64,000 nucleotides of DNA, from assembly GCA_022845955.1 (NCBI GenBank), contig AP025576.1, positions 2,356,001 through 2,420,000 of the forward strand. Reading direction: 5' to 3'. Position numbers and translations under genes: made by a program. This DNA is from Lachnospiraceae bacterium. GTDB taxonomy: Bacteria; Bacillota; Clostridia; Lachnospirales; Lachnospiraceae. Every line of letters begins with the position of its first letter. Positions within the stretch are counted from its first letter, which is position 1. Positions 49,412 through 58,326 of this stretch are shown in pieces. The notes below the pieces were generated by a model. The model did not search any database. It was not told the origin of the DNA and saw nothing but the letters and a program-made list of their open reading frames with translations.

Positions 49412-52400
49412 AATCCATCCTTTCCCCGCTCCTTGACTCTGTACAGAGCGCTGTCGGCGCGGCGGAACAGATCATAAAAATGAGTGCCGTCCCCGGGATA
49501 ACAGGAGAGTCCTATACTGATACATGGATGGCAGATTCCTCCGTCCACGGCAATCGCTTCATGCAGAACCTCCAGTATAGTCTGCGCCTTTTCCTCCAGC
49601 AGCTGCGTGTCACCGGAAAAGGGAAGGAAAGCCATAAATTCATCACCGCCCACACGTCCCACGATATCGGTATTTCCGAACAGGCAGCGGAGACGGGCGG
49701 CTATGACGCGCAGGATCTCATCACCGTTAAAGTGCCCGTAAGTATCGTTGATGCTTTTAAAATTATCGATATCCATCATAAGAAGGGCGTAATGGTCTTT
49801 TTTCATAGAGGCGTGTGACAGGATTGAACGGATGCGTTCCTCGGTAGTTCCCTTATTGAGCAGGCCGGTGGTGCTGTCATGCTGGGACTGCTCCAGGAGA
49901 CGGATCCGTTCCCTGCGCTGCGTATCAATGTCGGTAATCCGCCCGATGACCGTTATCGGCGTGTCACGGAATTTTTCCGGCAGGCTGAAAGCCGCTGAAT
50001 ACCAGCGGTAGCTGCCGTCAGGCTGGCGGAAACGCATTTCCACAGGCCGGGGCCGTTTCCCTCCCCGGGCTTCTTCCACTGCCTCCCGGAAAGAGGCAAG
50101 CTCGTCCGTATGGACGAAACGGAATACCTCATCCAGGGATAGTTCATTAGCCGCTTCAAACTGTTCTCCGAAATTTTCCGAAAACATAACCATCCGGCTG
50201 GGAAAATCTATTTCAAATAAATATTCCCCCCATTGTGCGGTAACCATCTGGTATCGGTTTACAATATTCAATCCGCGGCTGTTCTGCCCAAGCTCCCCGT
50301 CAATATCCGTTATCTGTATTACGCCGGAGCAAGCCCGCTGGATGCCGTCGGCATCAGGGGCACAGAGACGGGATATGGTTTCCACCCAAAGCAGGCGTCC
50401 GTCTCTGCACAGACTGCGGTAGCGCATATGAACTACATCGCTCAGCTTCAGCTGTTCCAGGATATCGTTGCTGACTACTTTACGATCCTCCTCATATATG
50501 AGATTAATGTATTTATCATCAAACAGCCGGCTGATATCTTCACGGCTGTAGCCCAGAAGCTCCAGAAATCCCGGGGATATGTAATCGATGGTAAAATCCG
50601 GGTCAAAGCGTACACATTTGATTCCCACCGGAAGATGATCCAGGAGTTTTTTATACAAAGCATGTTCTTCGGCCAGGGCCAGTTCTTTCTTTTTCAGCCG
50701 GTCGTTATTAACGATTACCACCACAAGGCTTGAGGCACCGTGCCGTCCTCTTACCACGTTGCCGGTGCCCAGAATCCAGATAGGAGAGCCGTCCTTGCGC
50801 ACGACGCGGAATTCAATGGTTATCGTGTCCCCCTGTCCGAGCTGCCGGCGGATTTCCTCGTTTACATACCGCATGTCATCGGGATGGACAAAACCCAGCG
50901 CGTGGTTTTTGAAATTATGCTCCATTTCAGCGGCCGTATAGCCCAGCATTCGGCGGTAGCCTTCATTACAGGTCAAGAAAGTGAATTCGTTGTCCATGCC
51001 GACCTGAAAAACCCCGGCATGGGCGTTGTCAACCAGTGCGTCGATACTCAGCGGCTGTGCCGGGCGGAAGGCGGAGTATACCATGCTCTGGGTATATTCG
51101 GAAGGAACCTGTCCTTCTGCTTCCGAAGAAGGGGAGGTGCCGTCAAAATATGCCGCGGCAAAGGCATCTGCGGTCAGAGGCCGGTTATAGTAATACCCCT
51201 GAAGCAGATCCGGGCCCAGCTGACGGACAACGGATTCCAGTTCCTGGCTCTCGATACCTTCCACACAGACCTTCATACAGATGCTGTGGCACAGATCCAC
51301 CAGAACGGATATCAGCTTCTGATCAATGACGTCATAAGTGATGCGGTCAAGGAAGGAACGGTCGATTTTAAGCTCATCGGCACTGAGCACCCGGAACACA
51401 TCCAAAGAGGCATAACCGGTCCCGAAATCATCCAGGGCGATATTGACGCCCTGGCTTCGCAGAAAATCAAAGGTACTTCGCACGAGCTGTGTTTTTTTGA
51501 TTTTGCCGCTTTCGGTAAGCTCCAGGGTGATATTACAGGGATTAAGCCCATATTTGGCCAGTGTATCTATAACAAAGAATTTAAAGCCCGGTTCTTCAAA
51601 CTGGACACTTGCCACATTAATATTCATCTGGAAATCAGGCATGAAGGAAATCCAGCGGGCGCATTGCTGCACTGCCTGTTCAAGGACCCAGCGTCCCACC
51701 TCGAGTATCAGCCCGCTCTCTTCCAGAACGGGAATAAAACGGCAGGGGCCTTCGCAGGGCGGAAAAGCAGGATCGTCCCAGCGCAGCAGGGCCTCCGCAC
51801 CGCTGATCCGGCCGCAGTCCGCGTGGACAATAGGCTGGTAGTGCAGGGAGAAACCCCGGAAGCCTGTGATGACGGACTGGCGCAGATTAGTCCGCAAAAG
51901 CATACGGGCATGATCCTCATCCACCAGTTTCCCCGTATAACGGGCAAGCTGATCCTTTCCGTTCTGTTTGGCGGCGTAAAGGGCCACACGGGAGTTGCGG
52001 TACAGGATTTCATGCTCCCGCCCATCCTCCGGATAGAGGCAGAGACCTGCGGAAATCGAGATGGAAACGCGGATTTCATCGATTTGGACAGGACGCCTTA
52101 TCCGGTGCTGCAGCCGGCTGAACCAGTCCTGTACGCTCTCCGGCTCCATACCTGAAAAAAGAATTCCGAAGCCGTCTCCGTCCAGACGGAACATCATGGC
52201 ACAGCGGGGCAGGCTGGATAAAATAAAGTCCGCATAATACGCCAGAACCTTATCGCCGAAGGAATAGGAGTAAAAATCATTGATGTTCTTGAATTCGTCA
52301 ATCCCTATCATGAGAACGGCGCACGGCTCGTTTTTCCCGGCTATATCTTTGAGGGCGCTGCGGAAATCATTGTTGCCGGGCAGACCCGTTACCGGATCAG

Positions 52401-52791
52401 TGGTTTCATTCCTTTTCAGAAAGCTGATAAGGCCGGAAATAAGTCTGGCAGGCTCCCTTTCCGGATCCGTGTCCGCCCAGGCTTCGAACCGGCACAGGAA
52501 ATAGACACCCGAATTTTCCCTGAAACGGTAATCCCCGCTTATCCGATCCTGTTTTCCGGCGGCAAGCTCCAGATACTTAGAGGAAAAAGCGGCATAGTCC
52601 TCGGTGTGAAGGAGTCTGGCCCACAGATCCTCCATCACAAAGGTTTCACCGGGCAGACCGAAATGTTCCATGCCGTTGCGGGAAAAGCGGTATTGGCCGG
52701 CAGCGGTATCGCAGAGAAACACGTAACTGCTGCTGTTTTGTTCCAGCGCGTGGAAAACATGGGACTGTAGGTGCTTTAACTCTAGTGCCAT
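49393..52791 (-). CDS. Multi-domain c-di-GMP protein: PAS, degenerate GGDEF, EAL, three PAS, GGDEF
   Basis: 1132 residues from the ATG at 52791 (AGGAGG nine bases upstream); the frame runs back to 52851 without a ribosome site. After an N-terminal sensor region comes a first GGDEF domain with a broken signature (RLDGDGFGIL, near 204). The EAL domain is complete: EALLRW (near 332), ELTES, DDFGTGYAS, KIDRSF, EGIE and QGYYYNRP. Three PAS-type segments follow (about 560-960, for example FVHPDDMRYVNEEIRR and EMRFRQPDGSYRWYS). A C-terminal GGDEF domain with intact RVGGDEFMAF (near 1048) lacks an I-site. Both synthesis and breakdown of c-di-GMP are possible. No membrane segment is seen. Confidence 0.92.
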   Translation of the reverse strand: MALELKHLQSHVFHALEQNSSSYVFLCDTAAGQYRFSRNGMEHFGLPGETFVMEDLWARLLHTEDYAAFSSKYLELAAGKQDRISGDYRFRENSGVYFLCRFEAWADTDPEREPARLISGLISFLKRNETTDPVTGLPGNNDFRSALKDIAGKNEPCAVLMIGIDEFKNINDFYSYSFGDKVLAYYADFILSSLPRCAMMFRLDGDGFGILFSGMEPESVQDWFSRLQHRIRRPVQIDEIRVSISISAGLCLYPEDGREHEILYRNSRVALYAAKQNGKDQLARYTGKLVDEDHARMLLRTNLRQSVITGFRGFSLHYQPIVHADCGRISGAEALLRWDDPAFPPCEGPCRFIPVLEESGLILEVGRWVLEQAVQQCARWISFMPDFQMNINVASVQFEEPGFKFFVIDTLAKYGLNPCNITLELTESGKIKKTQLVRSTFDFLRSQGVNIALDDFGTGYASLDVFRVLSADELKIDRSFLDRITYDVIDQKLISVLVDLCHSICMKVCVEGIESQELESVVRQLGPDLLQGYYYNRPLTADAFAAAYFDGTSPSSEAEGQVPSEYTQSMVYSAFRPAQPLSIDALVDNAHAGVFQVGMDNEFTFLTCNEGYRRMLGYTAAEMEHNFKNHALGFVHPDDMRYVNEEIRRQLGQGDTITIEFRVVRKDGSPIWILGTGNVVRGRHGASSLVVVIVNNDRLKKKELALAEEHALYKKLLDHLPVGIKCVRFDPDFTIDYISPGFLELLGYSREDISRLFDDKYINLIYEEDRKVVSNDILEQLKLSDVVHMRYRSLCRDGRLLWVETISRLCAPDADGIQRACSGVIQITDIDGELGQNSRGLNIVNRYQMVTAQWGEYLFEIDFPSRMVMFSENFGEQFEAANELSLDEVFRFVHTDELASFREAVEEARGGKRPRPVEMRFRQPDGSYRWYSAAFSLPEKFRDTPITVIGRITDIDTQRRERIRLLEQSQHDSTTGLLNKGTTEERIRSILSHASMKKDHYALLMMDIDNFKSINDTYGHFNGDEILRVIAARLRCLFGNTDIVGRVGGDEFMAFLPFSGDTQLLEEKAQTILEVLHEAIAVDGGICHPCISIGLSCYPGDGTHFYDLFRRADSALYRVKERGKDGFYISAQ

Positions 52792-52984
52792 AACGACATT
52801 CCTCCTATAAGTATCAATCATCCGTCTGATTCGGAAAACATAGACAGCCAAAAGATCCGAATATACTGAATATCGGCATTAACTATGGTTTGCATAAGCC
52901 AAATCAGGCATTTTTTCAGGATAGATGCGTTGCGGCAGGAGGCTATGCTGCGGGATCGGAGAGAACAGCGTGTAATGCAGCGGG

Positions 52985-54781
52985 TTATTCTTCCCCCATT
53001 TGCGTCCGGTACATCCGTGCATATCTTCCGTCTAATGCCATCAGCTCCTCATGGGTTCCCCGTTCGGCGATCCGCCCATCCTCCATCAACAGGATCAGAT
53101 CCGAGTCCCTGATTGTGGAAAGCCGGTGGGCGATGATGAAGGAGGTCCGGCCTTCCGTGATAGTGAGCATGGCCTTGCGTATCCGCTGTTCCGTTACAGT
53201 ATCCACAGAACTGGTGGCTTCATCCAGAATCAGGATGGGGGCATCCTGGAGAACCGCCCTGGCGATTGTCAGAAGCTGCCTTTCCCCCTGGCTCAGGGCG
53301 GAACCGCCCTGGGTGAGCAGCGTATCATAGCCCTGGGGAAGCCTGCGGATAAAGGAATCCGCGCCTGCCATTTCAGCGGCGGCCCGTATGCTCTTAAGCG
53401 GTACCTCTTGTTTCCCATAGCTTATATTGTCCCGTACACTCATGCAGAACAACGCCGTATCCTGGAGAACCACGCCGAAGGTTTCCCGAAGATCCTGCAG
53501 CCTGTAGCTGCGCAGATCCTGCCCGTCCAGCAGGATACTGCCCGAATTAATATCATAAAAACGGGTCAGAAGGTTGATTAATGTGGTTTTCCCGGCGCCT
53601 GTGGAGCCTGCCACTGCCACCCGGGTGCCGGCAGGCACATGGAAGCTCACATCCTTTAAAACAGGATCCTGCGGACGATAGCCAAAGGTTACATGGGAAA
53701 ATTCCACTTCACCCCGGGGATGGGAGAGGGGGAGAGGCTCCTCTTTATCGGCAGGCTCCGGCTCCTCTTCCAGGATTTCAAAAATACGTTCCGCACCGGC
53801 TACAGCGGTCTGGAAGTTATTATAGATATTGGCAATATCCACAAAGGGTCTGGAAAACTGCCTGGAATACAGCAGAAAACTGGAGATAAGCCCGACGCTT
53901 ATCCGACCGGTTGCCGCCAGGATACCGCTGATCACAGCGATAATAACAAAATTGAGGTTGTTGATCACATTGGTGAGCGGCATGAGAAAACCGGACCAGA
54001 TCTGCGCTTTTGTGGCTACCTGGCACAGCTTTTCATTGTTTTCCTCAAACTGTCTTATCATTTCCGGCTCCCGTCCGAAGGCCTTTATCATATTCAGACC
54101 GGAAATGCTTTCCTCCACCTGGCCGTTAAGCCGTCCCAACAGCTGCTGCTGGGAGGCGAACAGCTTTCTGGTGTGTTTTGTGATGGTACGTGTCAGCAGA
54201 AAGATCAGCCATACGGATAAAAAGGCGAGGCAGGTCAGGCCGGGGCTTAAATAAACCATGATACACAGCACACCCAGAATGGTGAACGCATAAGTCATGA
54301 GCTGTGTCAGGGAGTCGGAAATGGTGGTGCTGATATTATCCACGTCGTTGGTGAGGCGGCTCATTAACTCCCCATGCTGCCGGCTGTCAAAAAAGGCCAG
54401 GGGCAGCGCTTTCATTTTATCAAACAGCGTGCTGCGGATATGCAGGATGATACGCTGCCCGATGGATGCCATGAAAAACTGCTGCAGAAACCGCACCAGC
54501 CAGTCCGTGAGATATAAGGCGGCCAGAAACAGAAGAAGCTGCACAGCCGGATTGCCGGTATCGATGGCAGTAACGGTATTGCCTATTAACAGCGGGGACA
54601 GGATGGCGGAGGCGCTGGCTGCGGCAGACAATAGCAGCAGCCAGGCCAGCCCGCCGCGCTGCCCGCTTGTGAGCTCCCAGAGCCTGCGCAGGGTCCCTTT
54701 CATATCCTTTGGCTTTACCACCGGTTTTCCGCGCTGTCCCTTTCCGAAGGAGGAAGGGGGCGGGGTCATATCCTTATTCAT
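52985..54781 (-). CDS. Heterodimeric ABC exporter subunit, competent ATP site
   Basis: 598 residues from the ATG at 54781 (AGGAGGT seven bases upstream). Six membrane helices at about 35-330 are followed by one nucleotide-binding domain. Walker A is GSTGAGKTT, Walker B with the catalytic Glu is ILILDEATSSVD, and the switch His is present (IIAHRLST). Its signature is changed from LSGGQ to LSQGE. The gene overlaps the preceding subunit gene by 8 bases. Together they form an LmrCD/BmrCD/TM287-288-type exporter of drugs, lipids or peptides. Confidence 0.93.
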   Translation of the reverse strand: MNKDMTPPPSSFGKGQRGKPVVKPKDMKGTLRRLWELTSGQRGGLAWLLLLSAAASASAILSPLLIGNTVTAIDTGNPAVQLLLFLAALYLTDWLVRFLQQFFMASIGQRIILHIRSTLFDKMKALPLAFFDSRQHGELMSRLTNDVDNISTTISDSLTQLMTYAFTILGVLCIMVYLSPGLTCLAFLSVWLIFLLTRTITKHTRKLFASQQQLLGRLNGQVEESISGLNMIKAFGREPEMIRQFEENNEKLCQVATKAQIWSGFLMPLTNVINNLNFVIIAVISGILAATGRISVGLISSFLLYSRQFSRPFVDIANIYNNFQTAVAGAERIFEILEEEPEPADKEEPLPLSHPRGEVEFSHVTFGYRPQDPVLKDVSFHVPAGTRVAVAGSTGAGKTTLINLLTRFYDINSGSILLDGQDLRSYRLQDLRETFGVVLQDTALFCMSVRDNISYGKQEVPLKSIRAAAEMAGADSFIRRLPQGYDTLLTQGGSALSQGERQLLTIARAVLQDAPILILDEATSSVDTVTEQRIRKAMLTITEGRTSFIIAHRLSTIRDSDLILLMEDGRIAERGTHEELMALDGRYARMYRTQMGEE

Positions 54782-56489
54782 GCTGTCCACCTCCTATCTG
54801 TGATGCGTATATGGACTGGTAGACCGGACAGTTTTCCAAGAGTTCTTTGTGCGTCCCGAAGCCCATCACCCGTCCGTCTTGCAGGCAGAGAATCCGGTCG
54901 GTCCGCATGACGGTGGAAATGCGCTGGCTGATTAAGAGAACCGTCATTTGGGCGCACTGTTCCCGGAGCATTCCCAATACAGCCGCTTCCGTTGTGGCAT
55001 CCAAAGCGCTGGTACAATCATCCAGAATGAGAATATGGGGATTTTTCAGCAGCGCCCGTGCCAGGGAAAGCCGCTGCTTCTGCCCACCGGACAGATTCAC
55101 CCCTCCCTGCCCCAGGAAGGTTTCATAGCCGTCCGGGAAACTTTGGATAAAAGTATCCGCACAGGCGGTTCCGGCGGCCTGGCGCAGCTCTTCCTGTGTG
55201 GCATCCGCCTTTCCCCAACGCAGATTCTCCGCGATGGTACCGGAAAACAGCAGCGCCTTCTGGGGAACAACGGCAATCCCGGCCCGGAGCATTTCCGGAT
55301 CCAGCCGGGTTACATCGATCCCGTCTACCAAAAGTCTACCTTCCGTTACATCATAAAAGCGGGGCACCAGATTTACCAGGGTGGATTTCCCGGAACCTGT
55401 AGGCCCTATTATGCCAATGGTTTCTCCCGGCTCTGCCGTAAATGTCACATGCTCCAGTGCAGGTTCCGGAGTTCCGGCGTAAGAAAAGGAGACGTCCCGG
55501 AAGGAAACCGAACCGTTGCCGGGAAGCGCTATGGGATCCGCCGCCTTTTTCTGGGCAGGCTCCTCCTTCAGGATTTCTTCCACACGCCCTGCGGAAGCCA
55601 CGGCCCTTACCGCGGTATTGAGTATGTTGGAAACCATACCCAGCGAAAAAAGAACCTGGGTCATATAGTTTACCGATGCCATCAGACGGCCGATCTGCCC
55701 GCTGTCCTGATGGCCGGAGAGCCACAGGAGCACGACGATTCCGGCATTGACGGTGAGATTGATCAGCGGGGAAAAGACAGCAGAAACCCGCATGGCACAG
55801 ATGCCGGCCCCGGCAAATTCCTCCGCCGCAGCCCGGAATTTCTCCCCTTCCTGCTCCTGGGCACAGAAAGCCTTTACTACCCGGATGGAGGAAAGGAATT
55901 CCCGGCTCACCTCATTCAGGCGGTCCAGCTTCTGCTGCAGCCTTCCGAACCGGGGATAACCCAGCGCCATGTTTGCCGTTATGAGAAGAAAGGATAGGAA
56001 CAAAATAAAAATCATCATGGGGATCTGCTTTGGTGTCTGCAGGATGATTAGAAGGATTGCTCCCAGACAGGTAACAGGCGCTTTCATCATGATACGCATG
56101 CTGCCGTTGATAAAATTCTGAATCTGGGTTACATCATTGGTGATCCGTGTGATAAGGGAAGAGGGCTGCAGCCGGTCTATGTTTTCAAAGGAAAGCGTCT
56201 GCACCTTCCGGTAAATATCGCCGCGCATTTCCCGGCTGATCTGCTGGGAGGTACGGCTTGCGTAAATATTACGCATTACGGCTCCCAGCGCCCCCAGTGC
56301 TGCAATTCCCAACATGACGGCGCCGTACATCAGTATTTTGCCGACGTCCCGGCCCTTTACCCCATTGTCCACAATGTAGGACATGAAGGTGGGCTGCATC
56401 AGGTCAGCCAGCGTTTCCAGACTCAAAAAGAACAGCGCTGTGGCAAACATGCCGATGTGGCGCCGGATGTAAGAGAGGATGAGTTTCAT
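54774..56489 (-). CDS. Heterodimeric ABC exporter subunit, degenerate ATP site
   Basis: 571 residues from the ATG at 56489 (AAAGG site); 15 further codons upstream lack one. Six membrane helices (FATALFFLSLETLADLMQPTFMSYIV first) and one nucleotide-binding domain. Walker A GPTGSGKST and signature LSGGQ are canonical. The catalytic Glu is replaced by Asp (ILILDDCTSALD) and the switch His by Gln (LLISQRIST), so this subunit's own ATP site is impaired. That is the usual asymmetry of heterodimeric exporters. First gene of the two-gene operon; no regulator is adjacent. Confidence 0.92.
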   Translation of the reverse strand: MKLILSYIRRHIGMFATALFFLSLETLADLMQPTFMSYIVDNGVKGRDVGKILMYGAVMLGIAALGALGAVMRNIYASRTSQQISREMRGDIYRKVQTLSFENIDRLQPSSLITRITNDVTQIQNFINGSMRIMMKAPVTCLGAILLIILQTPKQIPMMIFILFLSFLLITANMALGYPRFGRLQQKLDRLNEVSREFLSSIRVVKAFCAQEQEGEKFRAAAEEFAGAGICAMRVSAVFSPLINLTVNAGIVVLLWLSGHQDSGQIGRLMASVNYMTQVLFSLGMVSNILNTAVRAVASAGRVEEILKEEPAQKKAADPIALPGNGSVSFRDVSFSYAGTPEPALEHVTFTAEPGETIGIIGPTGSGKSTLVNLVPRFYDVTEGRLLVDGIDVTRLDPEMLRAGIAVVPQKALLFSGTIAENLRWGKADATQEELRQAAGTACADTFIQSFPDGYETFLGQGGVNLSGGQKQRLSLARALLKNPHILILDDCTSALDATTEAAVLGMLREQCAQMTVLLISQRISTVMRTDRILCLQDGRVMGFGTHKELLENCPVYQSIYASQIGGGQHE

Positions 56490-56648
56490 AAGAATGCCTT
56501 TCTGATGCCGCATCCTTGCTTTAGGATTACGCATCTTTACTATATTCTATTAAAATACCATTGGTTTCAGATGTCAAGAAGGGGGAATTTTGAACGGAAT
56601 TTTACCTGACGTGCAGATATCCTATTACGAGTCGGAAAAAGAATAGAT

Positions 56649-56677
56649 TTGTAAAAATGCCTGTGTTAGATTATACT
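56649..56677 (+). promoter_or_regulatory. Promoter of the TPR-GGDEF/GntR pair
   Basis: TTGTAA (56649-56654), 17 bases, TATACT (56672-56677), leaving a leader of about 45 bases before the start codon at 56730. Confidence 0.6.
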
Positions 56678-56729
56678 TGGATCAGTACAGATTAGGATCG
56701 GAATTCAAACTGAAGTTGAGGTTGAAAGA

Positions 56730-58292
56730 ATGGCGGATAAGAGATACGACAGTTGGAGTATTGATAGAATAGAAGAAGAGATATGGAAGGTGCGTTTAAT
56801 TGATCTGGTACGGGAAAGAGAACTGTGCTTTACGCTGTCGGAAAAAGCCAAGCTGAAAAATGATCACTACGCGCTGGCTTTTTCCTATACCTACTTAAGC
56901 GATTGCTTCCTTGCTGAAAGAGAAAACAGCAGATGTATACCTTATCTGAACCTGGCAAAAGAATTGAGCGAAGCGGGGCATTATGAGGAGCTGCTGACCA
57001 GGATTTATAACTTTTACGGGATGTTTTGCAATGCGATCTCCGATGAAGTGAATGCCCTTGACTACTTTCTGAAGTCTCTCGATATCTCCGAAAAACAGCA
57101 GGAGCCTGTCCAAATGGCAAGCGCCTACAACAACATTGCCACCTGCTTTGATATAAAACATAATTACAAAGAAGCGGTTTCCTATTATAAAAAGAGCTGT
57201 GAAATCCTGTCCGATACCGATCCCAAAATGAAATACTCCAAAGCGGTTTCCTTAACAAATTTATGCCGCTGTGCGTATAAATTACAGCAATCTGAAGAAA
57301 TTGGGAATATTCTGACTCATTTTCAGGTGATATGTCATGAGGATGGCGATGAAAAACATATATTGAAAATTCTGCATCTTTATTGTACGGCGATGAAGCA
57401 GCACCTGTCGAAAGAGTATGCCGCTTTTTATCAGACGTTGGAACAGATGCTTGCATTACAGAAGATGGTTCAAAATAAACTGCTGGTTCATCAGATTTTC
57501 ACGACGATATGCGAGATGCTGCTTGCCATCCGGGATCAGGCGTATTCCTATCAGGTATTGCAGCTGCTGTCGGATATCAATCAGAAAAATGAAATCAAAA
57601 CCAGGAAAGAGCTGCAGAAGCTGATCGTGGGATATTGTGAAGCCTTTGAAACCAGGGACCGGCAGCTGGAAGCCCTGCAGGAATATTACAGGATCATGAC
57701 GGCCATTGAAGATATGGAACAGGAACATTACAGCGCCGGACTGCTGGCCAAGCTGGAGCTTCATAACGCAGCGGAACAGCAGGGAGATCTGAAAAAAGAA
57801 AATGAGCATTTGGAGCAGCTGATGAATACGGATGATCTCTGCGGAATTATGAACCGCCGCAGCCTGAACAGTGCCATTGCAGATAATAGGCGGAAACCGG
57901 CTGAAAATGTGGGTGTTGCCATGCTGGATATCGACTATTTTAAAGAATATAACGATACCTACGGCCATCAGAAAGGGGATATGGCTCTTATGGCGATCGG
58001 TAAGATACTCCATACGGTTTCCTCTGAGAAGATACGTGTCTATCGGTATGGCGGTGATGAATTTACTATCCTCTTCCTCGATCAGAACGAAGAAAGAATC
58101 AGGGAAGTCCTGGAACGGATTGAAAGGGAAATACAGGAACTGGAAATTCCGCATACCGGTTCCAAAACAAGCGGCAAACTGTCTGTTTCCTATGGGTACG
58201 CTTATACGGAGAAAGCGGAAAGAAACATGGAACAGCTTTTGAACGAGGCAGATTCCAGCCTGTACGAGGTGAAAAAGAAACGGGGCCGCTGA
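56730..58292 (+). CDS. TPR-repeat diguanylate cyclase
   Basis: 520 residues. Residues about 1-340 form helical repeats of the tetratricopeptide type (HYALAFSYTYLSDCFLAERENSRCIPYLNLAKEL, MASAYNNIATCFDIKHNYKEAVSYYKKSCEIL). A coiled-coil link (LKKENEHLEQLM) leads to a GGDEF domain with intact signature (RYGGDEFTILF, 441-445). No I-site is at the usual place. No membrane segment or signal peptide is present, so it is a cytoplasmic c-di-GMP synthase probably controlled by protein or peptide binding to the TPR part. It lies 34 bases before the GntR-type gene and is probably co-transcribed with it. Confidence 0.92.
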   Translation: MADKRYDSWSIDRIEEEIWKVRLIDLVRERELCFTLSEKAKLKNDHYALAFSYTYLSDCFLAERENSRCIPYLNLAKELSEAGHYEELLTRIYNFYGMFCNAISDEVNALDYFLKSLDISEKQQEPVQMASAYNNIATCFDIKHNYKEAVSYYKKSCEILSDTDPKMKYSKAVSLTNLCRCAYKLQQSEEIGNILTHFQVICHEDGDEKHILKILHLYCTAMKQHLSKEYAAFYQTLEQMLALQKMVQNKLLVHQIFTTICEMLLAIRDQAYSYQVLQLLSDINQKNEIKTRKELQKLIVGYCEAFETRDRQLEALQEYYRIMTAIEDMEQEHYSAGLLAKLELHNAAEQQGDLKKENEHLEQLMNTDDLCGIMNRRSLNSAIADNRRKPAENVGVAMLDIDYFKEYNDTYGHQKGDMALMAIGKILHTVSSEKIRVYRYGGDEFTILFLDQNEERIREVLERIEREIQELEIPHTGSKTSGKLSVSYGYAYTEKAERNMEQLLNEADSSLYEVKKKRGR

Positions 58293-58326
58293 CTCCTGGC
58301 AGAATAAATGGAGGAAGGAGAGAGTT

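Noticed and set aside
50740-52155. 471-codon plus-strand frame opposite the EAL/GGDEF gene
   Set aside because: Antisense shadow. The minus-strand frame contains all EAL catalytic motifs in order.
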